A stretch of DNA of 64,000 nt, from assembly GCA_021234155.1 (NCBI GenBank), contig JAJEKV010000011.1, positions 17,810,677-17,874,676 on the forward strand. Direction: 5' to 3'. The DNA is from Isoetes taiwanensis. Its lineage: Eukaryota; Streptophyta; Lycopodiopsida; Isoetales; Isoetaceae. The first letter of the stretch is position 1. The number at the start of each line of letters is the position of its first letter. The notes beneath the pieces are model-generated. The model was not told the origin of the DNA, did no database searches, and saw only the letters and a program-made list of their open reading frames with translations. The translations under genes were made by a program, and so were the position numbers. Positions 45,639 through 56,530 of this stretch are shown here, one piece after another.

Positions 45639-46921
45639 TCATAAACCAAAACCAAGCTTCTTCATAGTGACAGCAAGACCTGGGGATACAACTGATGGCC
45701 TTCTTAACTGTCGCTGCTGCTTGTTTGTCTGCAAGAAAACAAAAATATAATAACCAAATTGGATGTGGTACAGAGACAACATAGAGTACTGCAATAATAT
45801 ATTATGAAAGCATCAGATGACTCTTTCCAAGTGACTAAAAAACAGGAATTGTGCACTACAAAAGCCCAAGCTCAAGTTCAGAGTTTAGCCACAGGTTCGC
45901 TTATTCAACAATGTTAACCAACATTGAATCAGTCTATATTGTTCTGCACCCATGCAGAATACTCTACAACAAGACGAAGTCTTAAACCAACTCTACAAGC
46001 TCACGCTCAGAATTTAGCCACAGAGTGGCTTATTCAGCAATGTAACCAACATTCAATCAGTGAACTCTACATTGTCCTGCACCTATGCAGAAATAAGTTT
46101 AGCCCTTGCCCTGCTATTTGAGTCTATCAAGCAGCTCCAAATAAGGTTCATACCAATACTAATGAATCACAAATCACAAATTTACGGGCACGCAGCAACA
46201 TGCCCATATTCAGAAGCACTGATCCGGTGCTTTTCCCTTCCTGGCAGCAGGTTCAAGGTGCAGAAGAGGCATATGTTCATATTCTCCATGCATGTCAAAC
46301 ACCACATGTTGAACATCAAAATTATAATTTTTTGCCTTCCCTTCCAGTTCCATGTTTCATTTATCATTTATGGGATAACCAGCATGACATACCTTTGAGT
46401 GGGCATTATGGCGCTTTCCGGATCTCCAACGTTTGATGACCCCATTTGCTAACAATTTAAAACGTCCCTTATATGACCTGAAATCACACAAAATTTACAT
46501 TTGTCTAATTTCTAGACAGAACAACTGAAAATCATATTCATGTTATGACACAAACATGGAAACATTCTTCTACGCACGAGTAAGCTTTTGGCTTGACTTT
46601 CTTCAACTTTGATGCATATTCACGTCTTTGATGTACCTGTAACCATTTCATCAGCCTCACTTATATAGAGGCTAGAATGTCACATGGGTGATTCATCATT
46701 TTTACAGAGGCAAAGTAAAAAAGTACCAGAAAAGGAGACAGCAATCGAGATGTGTGAACAAAGGGGGAACCGAAAAGAAGTCCGGTTCGTCTGCGAGATC
46801 CGTCAATAGGAAGAGCGCCAATATTGGAGGGTGTATGCATATTACGAGTCCATTCACAAAAGCTTGGCAGCTGTTTTGTGTGCCGAAATGCAGAGCAAAG
46901 AAGACCACGTACCGCAGCCAT
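45639..46921 (-). CDS. bL35m: Mitochondrial ribosomal protein bL35, four exons
   Basis: Exons (minus): 46921-46727, 46636-46578, 46477-46393, 45728-45639. All junctions are GT/AG and in phase, giving 142 residues. Residues 1 to ~60 form a presequence rich in Arg, Ser and Leu with few acids (MAAVRGLLCSAFRHTKQ), typical for mitochondrial import. The bL35 domain follows: KLKKVKPKAYSSYKGRFK, NGVIKRWRSGKRHNAHSK, then NKQQRQLRRPSVVSPG and a C-terminal MKKLGF. bL35 is a small basic protein of the large ribosomal subunit. The Y-S-S-Y-K-G-R-F block and the lack of plastid-type features favour the mitochondrial over the plastid form. The gene looks intact. Intron 3 holds a tandem duplication. Confidence 0.85.
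45866..46090. repeat. Tandem duplication in intron 3 of bL35m
   Basis: Units of about 128 bp: AAGCTCA-GTTCAGA-TTTAGCCACAG … CCAACATT-AATCAGT … CTGCACC-ATGCAGAA near 45870-45960 recur near 45998-46090. Confidence 0.8.
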
Positions 46922-47253
46922 CGCCAGGCAAAGGATCTTAGGGTGTCTGGTTATACCTAAACATATCCCACACTAGTACAGTAAAATTAGCACGTTACGG
47001 GGCAAAACAGGCCGAAAAAGTTTCCAGCTTCTAGGGGGGCAAACCCTCGTTTATGGTATGTGGGCATATTCAAGTATATGCTGGCATATACCTAGCATAT
47101 GCTGATGACTGCTAAAAACTGGCTGCTGCTGCCTGTAAATGCTCGGTCATGCAGCCCCATTATCAGCCTGCTTTGATATCCGAGATTGTACTCCAGTGTC
47201 TGCGGCGACCTCTGTAGCCTTCACATCTGCTCTAGCATTGCTTTGTCTGTCTT
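46922..47253. other. Intergenic, likely upstream region of bL35m
   Basis: Contains repeated AAGTATATGCTGGCATAT/AGCATATGCTG words near 47074-47104. No clear TATA box at a fixed distance. Confidence 0.35.
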
Positions 47254-47691
47254 CTATGATTTATAAGGCCCATGGGCCTGATTCGAAGGCCCCAATTTGA
47301 TTGCCATAGCAGAGCCGTGGGCCGCAGACCTCAAAAGTGGGTCTTGTGGTTTCTGAGAGGCGGCAGCAGCGACGCTAATAGCGAGCTCTAAACGATTCTT
47401 GTCGGAGGAGATTGGTGTGCCGGAGTAACTCTCAATGCCAGGAAATGTGTATGTAACAATAGATTTATGGCGGGGAAGCAATTAAATGTCCATTCTATAG
47501 GCGATTTTGAAAACCTCGTATCGGGGAAACTTAACGCTTGGCAGATGCAAAGTCGCAAACCATTGTTTATCTCTCATTCTTTTTGTCGGTTTGAACAAAG
47601 ACATCGGATTGAGATGCCTGCGGCCTCCGGTCTTTGATGGATTGAGGGATTTTCGTTGAGGCAGCGGGTCGTGGTTTTCATGAAATGCCAT
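47254..47691 (-). other. Unidentified ORF interrupted by one TAA
   Basis: The minus-strand frame from ATG at 47691 is open for 145 codons except for a TAA at 47482-47484. The product would be basic and polar (RRHLNPMSLFKPTKRMRD; NRLELAISVAAAASQKPQ). I do not recognise it, and chance is possible. It lies upstream of bL35m on the same strand. Confidence 0.2.
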
Positions 47692-47699
47692 TTCGTAAG

Positions 47700-50600
47700 C
47701 ATAAGCCTATGTGGGTGGGGGCGCTTCTATTTTAGGTGCAAACTATGGTAAGCGGCTTAATATTTTTTCGTGCCTTGGCTCGTTTCGGAGATGAAGAGGC
47801 TGCGTGGTCCCACAACTTGTCGGGTGCGGAGTTGTTATTGCAGATTTAGACTAGAATCACAAGGCCACCGCATTGATTCTTGAAGACCGCTTGAGAGACA
47901 TGCCACATCGAGGTTAGACTATAGTTCCCGAGTAAAATGTAGAAGATTTATCTATCTCGTGAAAATACTTCTTGCAAGAGTTAGATTTTTCATGTCATGA
48001 AATCCTGTTAGTTGATTATGCCCGGGATGAGCTGCATATTTACAGGTTTGTCTCTCTATTGTCACAGAGGTTAGCGGGGATCGAGTGAGCCCAACTTATG
48101 CATAGAGGTTTATTTCTTTCCTTAGCTCGATATGGCATATTATTATGTTTTTGATATCGATTGCAATCGCTTCAAACTTAACATTTCGAGGCAAAACCCT
48201 ATGACTCGTGAATACGACCTATTATCTATGAATTTTCAAGGGTCTCTATCCATCTCTGAGTCAAAATCATGAGCCTATGCCTACACTGCAAATCCTCGGG
48301 TTGTGAACCCACAAGAAGTATTTTTAAAATTGACCTTTGAACCCTGTTTCTTCATGGATCTCCAAATCGACTTCCGATCTCTCTGTACTTGATGGGTCTC
48401 CAAATTCAATAGTATTTTTCGGGACATGAACACGACCACGACTCTATGATCATCTGGGTACATGTGAACGCAAATTCAAAACTCCAATACCTCTGTCGTA
48501 TACCCGCCTTACATCTCGAATGTTGATAGTTTGGCATGCTACATTGCCATTTGCTTTATGGGATAAATTACATTGGATGACAGTACCTGCCACATTTTTC
48601 TGTCATTTACATTCACTTGCAATTCTTTGTTTTTTGGGGAGCATCTGCAGGATGATATATGGCCCAGGCTTTTCTGTCTACTTGAAAGTGTTGGGTAAAT
48701 TGTCAACACGTTGGAGTTAGTTCACTTCCACGCCTGAAGATAGCCCTTTCAAAATTGTGCAATGTAAACACAACAAGCACTCTATTCTGAGTTGATTTTT
48801 GGGGGATTCTGTATTCTATTTATTAGAATAACAGCTATATACAGTGAATAAGATTATTTACATGCAGAGTATTGATTTTAATCAAACTTGCAAATGTGCT
48901 GTTTTTTCTCCAAATTGCATTTAATTTGCTATTTTATTAGATCAATTTTGGCGTGTATAGACCGAGGAGGCACATTTCCTTTCTCATTTTCACGCCTCTA
49001 TTTTTAGCACATCAATGAGATCCTATGATAGCTGTCTAGAAATTGCATAGTGAAAATTTTGTATAGGTGTCTAAGCAAATAGAATATAGAGAATTATTTG
49101 CCTTCTTAAATGCTCTTACAACGAAGTAATTAGACTTGTTGAAATTATGTCTTACACCATGGAATCATCCAGTAGTAATATGGGTTGTCTCTAGCTTTGC
49201 TACAGTTCCAATCTCACAGATCCGTATAAAATGCATGGGGGCAGTTCGAATATATGTGGTGTATGCATTACTAGGCAGTAAGTAGCTCATAGAAAAACAT
49301 GCTAAAATCTGTACCCCTTCCCTCACAGATTTGTTTCTGCTGCATCTTTCTTCATTATCTATATATGTTCACTATCTATCTACGCAAACACATAAGCAAA
49401 TCTGTTTACGAATCTATTTACAAAGTGGCCTATGGCATCGCTTGATCAAGCGCAGTGCCTGATCTACCGGCCATAGCTAATTTGAGCGCCTCCAGCCTTA
49501 GACTTTCTGAGCAAAACGCTTTCTTTTTACTATTCTTCAATATGGTTAGATCAAATGTTAGACTAATGTTCGGTCAGTCTGGCGCCTACAACACAGCCTC
49601 CTTTTTTGAGACCGTTCATTTAGGTGCTCATTGGCACGACACAACACTCATGATGTTTTTGTCTTCTGCCTGTTGCCTCTTTTGTGAAAGACACAACACT
49701 CATGATGTTTTCTCTTAGGAACAGTCTCTTGGCAAATAGATGCATAATATTCTGGAGGGTTATGGAACTTTTGGACAAGATATTGTGGAGGGATCTTATT
49801 TCAGATGCTTTACATCAACATTTTTGGGCCATAAATGAAACTGCCCTTCATAAATGAAGAAGAAACATTTGTAAACTTGGAGACAGGTATTGTACTTATC
49901 TTTATGGCTCTTATAATAGAAGTCAAAATTTGAGTTGCAAGACAAATTGCATAATAACTAGAGCTAATTTTGTCGTAAAGGTTGTCCTAATGTTGGAGTA
50001 TTTATAGTTTAAATGTGATATACAATGTTGAGAAGCGATAGATTTTGTGTTTGCGAGTGGGCACTTTTCCAAATGAGAGCGGGTTGCGATCGCCCTTCCA
50101 GCTTCTTTGTAATTGTTTAAGGTTCAGCTATGCTCTTTTTTTAATTTTGCTATTCCCTTGGTGAAGGAACAAGTTCCGGGGCTGCACACTATAGAGTATA
50201 TGGATGCAATAGATTATTGGAGTAATTAGACAACAAAATTCACTTGATTGTTTAGCAAAATTCACTTGATTCATCTTCCTTAATTACAACGACATGTTTG
50301 CTATGTCTCTTGATACATTATTTGCAGATACAACAATGCCAAAAAGTACAGGTGTAATAATGCCAAAAATACAGACATCATGAATTAAGAAACCACTTAT
50401 ATTTCTAGTGTTTGCAATAAATTAGACGTTTGCCATCAACATTGCCCATAAATTGCATCATTAACAAGCCCAAAGTGAACATATGTAAAAATGCAAAACA
50501 GGTTGATCAAATCTGGCTCATATTGAATTGAGACTTATTGTTTTATTCGCAAAGTCCTTGCTCATTGTGGTGATTGCAATATCCCTTAGTCTTGTGGATG

Positions 50601-50720
50601 ATGATTAATTCATTTTGTCTACATAGCATCTATGTAGATGCGATAGCATATATGTACATGTGATGATGTATAGAGGATTTGTGTGACATTTCGACATCAT
50701 AGAAAAATAAGTATAATTTT
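47700..50720. other. No gene recognised
   Basis: AT-rich interval. A ~22-bp word (GACACAACACTCATGATGTTTT) occurs twice near 49637 and 49690. Otherwise only short ORFs. Confidence 0.4.
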
Positions 50721-50722
50721 TA

Positions 50723-50980
50723 TTACAATATCATGGGCTCAATTAGCAATTGTGAAATATTAGCAACACCCAGCACAGAGAGTACCACGGGCTTCCATAG
50801 ATACACAAAAGCAACCAGACATACCTTATCCATAACAACAATGATGACAACAGCTAGGAAAAGATTTTGGTTATTGAGAGATGAGCGATGCACCACTAGG
50901 GCACCAATTCCTAGGATGCCAAACTGGACAATAGTATGATTGACACAGATGAACAATCTACTACCAAATACTTGAAGCAT
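50723..50980 (-). other. Possible lone exon of a membrane protein
   Basis: The 85-codon minus-strand ORF is strongly hydrophobic (TIVQFGILGIGALVVH, NLFLAVVIIVVMDK, LSVLGVANI), with a GTATGT donor-like site after MDK. No family recognised and no partner exons found, so it may be a pseudogene piece or chance. Confidence 0.2.
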
Positions 50981-51866
50981 TTGATTATTGCTTCAAGTAC
51001 TTCAAAGGCAAATTTTAGATATAGTTAATGCCATTTCCACTGCCAGGAAAACAAGAACTACATCGCATGCCACAAAAAGTTTAAACTTCATCTTATGCCA
51101 AAAGTTTCAACTGACTTGGCTGCTTTTTTAACTGCTACCTTTTTTTAGCTCCATCCATCCATCCATCCTGGAGACTGAGAGTTGATTGGCTTTGAGGTAT
51201 AGCTTTCCTTGTGGTCTTACAGATCCTATGCCAGCTATATTATATTTACCCTCATCCATGTGGGTTTGTGGCATATTCCAAGTATATGTCAGTATATGCT
51301 CGAAAACATGACTTTGAAGTGTGATTTAAGCCATTTCACTCTGGGGTCACGGAGGGCAACCCTCCGTGCGCAGCACCTTGTTAATTTATGCAGGGAATTG
51401 TGGACCCAGGTAATTAAAAACTAGCAAAAGGTACCAGAAGGTTTTAGCAAGGTATTGTTTTGAAATAAAAATCTAGAATTGGTTAGATTTTTTATTCTTT
51501 AAGTTGTGTCCAACTTTGGAAAGGGTATACCTGTAATAGGTTGTATATATACACCTTTTCATTGTAACCTAGCGCACAATAAAAACTTTATGGTTATTTT
51601 GACTAGATAAGTTTTAGGTGCAGATAAGCTAAGAACTAACTTTTATCAAACCATATATAATGCATACATTTTGATTCTATTCTTCGAGATTCTTTGATGC
51701 TCCAGTGCATGCGCGCCAAGTGTCAAAAAATATTTTTGAGGAACATTTTTTGTATTTTTCTAGATAATATTTATTGAGGAGGAGCCACAGCCACGTGGCT
51801 CCCCTTGCACAATCAATCCATCTAAGCTCAATCAATCCATATTCCTTAAAAATTATTATCAAAGCA

Positions 51867-52122
51867 CGACATGTGTGCACTTTGCATTTATTGTGGCCAT
51901 TAATGCACTCTAATAACTTGATGAGACATGTGTGCACTTTGCATTTATTGCAGCCATTAATACACTTTGTATTTATTGCGGCCATTAATTTGCATTTATT
52001 GCGGCCATATGTGCACTTTGCATTTATTGCGGCCATCAATACACTTTGCATTTATTGCGGCCATTAATACACTTTGCATTTATTGCGGCCATTAGTACAC
52101 TTTGCATTTATTGCAGCCATTA
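51867..52122. repeat. ~30-bp minisatellite
   Basis: About eight units of CACTTTGCATTTATTGCGGCCATTAATA type, with GTGGCC, GCAGCC and length variants. Confidence 0.9.
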
Positions 52123-52402
52123 TTCCGACGTCGCCATTGCAGTCCACAAGGCATTTATGTGGACCAATGCGGCCATGCGAGCGATGATGAGACAACCCGG
52201 CAGATCCACTTCCATTCCATGCATACTTCAAACAAGGTGCGTGCTCTATATATGTCATCCCATTCCCTTTCTGGCCCATACGATAGATGGCATGCTGTTT
52301 GACTACCATGAGGTTCCCCACATCTATTCTTCAACAAATCAAACTAGAAACATTAAACAAATAAATTACATTAAACAAATGAGGCAGAGATAAAAAGATG
52401 CT

Positions 52403-52860
52403 CACCGCGTTGACGGCCAAGTGGTTAAGCTAATGGTTATGGAAAACCCCCATCCAGGCTCAAAGCCCACTGCCCATCATCGGGTGCAGCTAAATAAACA
52501 AAAAGGTATCGCGTTGTTAGCCTAGTGGTCAGGCCATTGGTTCTGGGCATCACCCATCCAGGCTCAAAACCCACTGACTAGCAATGGATGGCGAGAAAGA
52601 GATAATGGCAACCGTCTTTGGTAGCCTAGTGGTCGAGCCATTGGTTCCGGGCAAAGCACCCATCCGAGCTCAAAACCCCAATCGACTAGCATCGAGTGAT
52701 AAAAAGGAGAGGATAAAAGAGAGAAAGGGATACCAGAATTGGGAATCTCATGGTCGTCTCACAGCAACTATCTATCGTATGGGCAAGAGGACACAAGGCA
52801 ACAATGTGGGTTCAAATCCCGCCTGTTCGGCAATTCATAAATGCTACCACATGTGGTCTC
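52403..52860 (+). mobile_element. Tandem cluster of four tRNA-like SINE units
   Basis: Units start near 52403, 52510, 52612 and 52745. The first three share GGCCAAGTGGTT or TAGCCTAGTGGTC (box A-like) and CATCC-GGCTCAAA-CCCA (box B-like). The fourth carries ATGGTCGTCTCACAGC and GTGGGTTCAAATCCCGCC, a good box B with stem. Spacing is ~100-125 bp. No unit folds into a complete tRNA. Confidence 0.6.
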
Positions 52861-53305
52861 GCACCCTTGTGAATAGAAACCCATTATTAAGCATGCATTG
52901 CATTGACAAGTTGAACGTTAATAGTGGGCCAAACCGGGTTGGAACTAGAGAAACGTTCGCGGCGGCCTTGGCTGCCGCGATAAGTTTCTTGTAATAATGA
53001 TGCATTTTCTTTTTCATACTCTTCGTAATCTTGTAGAATTAAATTTTGCAAGAATTTTGCATGCCTAGATTGATTTTGCATGAATTTTGCATCGTAGACT
53101 TTAAAATTGGTTGTTTTGTCCTTCATAGCTATGTGAAAACATGCCTCAACCATGTATCTATGTCAGCTATGTGCACCACGGTTAAATAAATTTTCTCAAA
53201 ATCCATTATTTTATGTTTTGAGAAACATGATCAAATAAAGTTTTTCAAAATCCATTATGTTTTGAGAAAAATTTGCAAGTGTTTGCATTCTATTTTCTCT
53301 TCGTG

Positions 53306-53450
53306 TTTTTTTTTTTTTTTTTTTTTTTGGAAGGACGACAAGCTTTATTCACCAACTAAAAACTAGAGCAACATAAAATGCAAAGACAGGATTATAACCC
53401 CAGTGGACAAACCGATCCAGCTGAGCACAACCAATCCGGGATGTATATGC
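53306..53450 (-). mobile_element. SINE with tRNA head and 23-base poly(A) tail
   Basis: The minus strand has GTGCTCAGCTGGATCGG (box A match) and GGGGTTATAATCC (box B-like, about 53392-53404). A tail with AATAAAGCTTG and A23 (T run at 53306-53328) follows. The target-site duplication was not found, so the 5' end is approximate. Confidence 0.65.
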
Positions 53451-53459
53451 CAGGACAAA

Positions 53460-54760
53460 AACAAGGCATGTGTTTGCTGTAATATAATAATTGTCTGCAA
53501 GAAGTGGGCTAGATTGGGCACTGAACTGATTTGCATTTCATAGTTGAGAAAAGCACGAACCATTTTGAATGCCGTAATGGATGGAGTATCAACATACAAT
53601 GATAGAGACATAAAACAAGGAGATTGCATGTCCAGCCTGCAAATAAGTGACTAACTTACTTTTGACAATGCGTTGAGAGCATATTTAAAAAAAAAATGTG
53701 CTTCCAAACTTCTTGTATTTATAGTACATGTGTTTGGACCAAAGAACTAGAGAGTTGAGACAACTTTTGCAGCAAAGACGTATGCATAGTTGCTGAAGAT
53801 CTATTATTCCTTGGAGAACTCAACAAGCCTAGTACATATAGACAGCATTTCCATGAGATGGAGGACGGACTGGACTATTAAATGCCATGCCATAGACGTA
53901 ATACATAGAAAGAAGGCAATCTACTCTAAGTAGATGCCACTTAAAAAAACAAAGACAAAGAAATACTAGACTAGTAAATGTGCTAGACATCATCATTTTG
54001 CTTACAATATTTTAAGAACAGCACTCAAGCTTGAAAGAATCTTGTTAAGGATCTTGTTAAGCTAGTCAATTTTTCTTCGGCAATGGCATAAGAGCATATT
54101 TACAGAGAATGTTCTCCCCTTAATGTTTTTGGACCATCACGTTCTCTTCTTTAGAGCCCAACCTGTTTACAAGTTTAGAGACAAAAATAAAGAAAGAGAT
54201 ATCCCATGACATTTCGATCCTTCCAATGTTCTTCAGTATCACATGCAAAATAAAGTAGCAGTTCATGTTCAAAAAAATAAAGCAATATACAGATAAAACT
54301 AACCTGGTTCTTGGTGGATTAAAGACGGAGGTAGTCTTTTGATTTAAATTCTAACCCATTTCAGTTAGCGACACATAATGCTTGTTAGAATTGAAATATG
54401 AAAAGTAAGGATAACATGTGCAAACCGAATAGCCGTGCTGATTATCCGTGCTAATTATCTTGCTGGCTCCACACAACTTCGATAGTTCCATTTGAGCCAA
54501 GCACACTTCAACGTACTTGGAAACTTTTATGCCATGCTCTATTAAAGAGAAGGCACTTATGTTCTAAGTCATCTCTTATGTCAGAGGAACATGAACATTG
54601 CTCTTACCCATGAGTACTCCATACAAAATTTCAGCGTGATAGGGGTATGAAATTTGCTGCTCTCTACGTTTTGGGGCTATCTTGCTTTTTACTATACAAA
54701 GGCCAACACAACTAGCTTGGATGGTGCCAAAGTCTCGTGCCCTTGCCCCGAACACCAATG
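53460..54760. other. No gene recognised
   Basis: AT-rich sequence with short ORFs only; nothing supportable. Confidence 0.4.
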
Positions 54761-54761
54761 C

Positions 54762-54871
54762 AAATAATAAACATCCCAAAGGCCCTTATAAATCTAGGCC
54801 CTTAGGTTACAAATACTCCTTCACGCCCCCTCCTTTATTATATTGACTGGGTGCCAAAATCCCGGTCAACA
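54762..54871 (-). repeat. 110-bp direct repeat, copy 1 (LTR-end-like)
   Basis: Matches 58788-58897 over its full length with a handful of changes. On the minus strand both begin TGTTGACCGGGATTTTGGCA, as an LTR might. No PBS or polypurine tract was recognised nearby. Confidence 0.6.
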
Positions 54872-54947
54872 TCTTGCCCAAACAAAAAATGGGCCGGTCC
54901 CCTCGGCCCAAATGCTTCAACTTCTTCTTCTCCATTTGAGTACAATG

Positions 54948-55210
54948 ATTTGGAGGTTTTTAGGGTGTACTCCAACACCATAGAATAATAATAATAATAT
55001 TTGGAGGTTTTAGGGTGTACTCCAACACCATAGAATGATAATAAAACTTTGGAAGTTTTAGGGTGTACTCCAACACCATAGAAATTTGGAGGTTTTAGGG
55101 TGTACTCCAACACCATAGAATAATAATAATATTTGGAGGTTTTAGAGTGTACTCCAACACCATAGAATGATAATAAAACTTGGAGGTTTTAGGGTGTACT
55201 CCAACACCAA
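54948..55210. repeat. Minisatellite, six units
   Basis: Repeats of TTTTAGGGTGTACTCCAAC plus ACCATAGAA and a variable AT-rich spacer (28-58 bp per unit). Confidence 0.92.
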
Positions 55211-55214
55211 AATA

Positions 55215-56220
55215 TAACTTGTAATGTGTACATAAGCATACATCTATACTATGTAACAACACCATAATGATATGTGTCATGAGAAAGATATAGAAGAGTA
55301 CTGATAAGTTTGACCTTGGGGTACGGCTCAAATGCATGGGGCAATGGTTTTAGAGAGATGGGCACGCCCAAACAAAATGTGTGAAGGTGCAAATTATATC
55401 AAGAATGCAAAGCAAGGAAGGTAATAATAGGTTTAAGATATAAACGTGGGGCCATTTAAAGGCAAGAAACAAAATATAGCATGTGGCCATAAACGTGGAC
55501 GTAATGACCAGTAGGCTTAAATTAGGGCATTATTCCGTTAAAATTATATCTCATAAAATTTCTCCTGAATTTACGGAGCGGTGCCGTTTACCCTGTTCTA
55601 CAGGTTTTTTTTTTATCAGGACTTCCCTTCCTCGGTTTCAGAGTTTATTTTCGCAGAGGTGCTTGCCGGAACTTGCAGAGGAGCTTGTTTGCCATGTTCC
55701 AGAGTTTGATTTGCAGAGGATCTTGCACAAAGAAGCTCTCTTGCCGTGTTACAAGATTTTTTTTGCAGAGGAGCTTACCAGAGCTTGTAGAGCAGCTTAC
55801 AAAGCTGAGAGCAGATGCGCGTACTTCTTGGCAAGAACATGGCAAGAACGGCAAGGTGCTGTATTTTTGTAGCTTATAAATCTATGGAATCAAAGCTAGA
55901 GCACAGGTACAGAATGATTGAAGACGACTCCTTCCTTGATCTGCAAATGAGGATGTTTCTGAAAGGCCAATTCTTCAAAAATTCTTCAAAAAGATTCTGC
56001 AACTTTGGCCGATTCTTCAAAAATTCATGTTCTTCCATGCAGCCGCTTCTTGAGCGTAGAAGATCACATAAATCAACCATGTTTTTTGAAGATTTAACAA
56101 GATAGTTCATCTCGACAGCTCTAAAACCGATCAAAATCAGAATCCTCAAGCTTCTACTCATGCAAAGATCCGCCAGAACAGAGAAAAGTGGTGGAAATTT
56201 AAGCCTACAGGTCATTACGT
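55215..56220. other. No gene recognised
   Basis: Contains loosely repeated GCAGAGGAGCTT-like words (55650-55790) that give coding-looking ORFs on both strands. None shows a known domain. Confidence 0.35.
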
Positions 56221-56222
56221 CC

Positions 56223-56344
56223 GGGAAAATTCACCTCTCGAAAAATTCTCTTGGGAATATTCCCTCGGCGGCGCTGTGGCTTCGCCGCCTGGGCGCCGCC
56301 TCGGGAAATTCCCTCGAGGAATTTTCTCGAGGTGAATTTTCCCT
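56223..56344. mobile_element. Foldback element with ~50-bp arms
   Basis: The left arm GGGAAAATTCACCTC… (56223) and right arm …GAGGTGAATTTTCCC (ends 56344) are inverted. Nested GAATTTTC/CTCGAGG words and a GC-rich centre (GGCGGCG…CGCCGCC) continue the stem. Confidence 0.85.
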
Positions 56345-56410
56345 AGTACAAAAAGTGGGTAAGAAAAGGCAAATATGGCAAAAAGTGGTGAAAGGTGTTT
56401 AAGCAAATGT

Positions 56411-56530
56411 ATGGGGGAAAGGAAATTGGGGACCAATTTTCGGTCCATCCGGTGGAGTCCCGCGACCGGCGGTAGCCGGGAGCGGGTCACCGGCTGGACT
56501 GAAAATTGGGACCCAATTTCCTTTCCCCAT
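56411..56530. mobile_element. Hairpin element, copy 2
   Basis: A 120-bp near-palindrome: ATGGGGGAAAGGAAATTGGG at the left, CCCAATTTCCTTTCCCCAT at the right, and the GC-rich core shared with 43094-43177. Confidence 0.85.

Noticed and set aside
52403-52860. Cluster of functional tRNA genes
   Set aside because: Box motifs are present, but cloverleaf stems cannot be formed in any unit.
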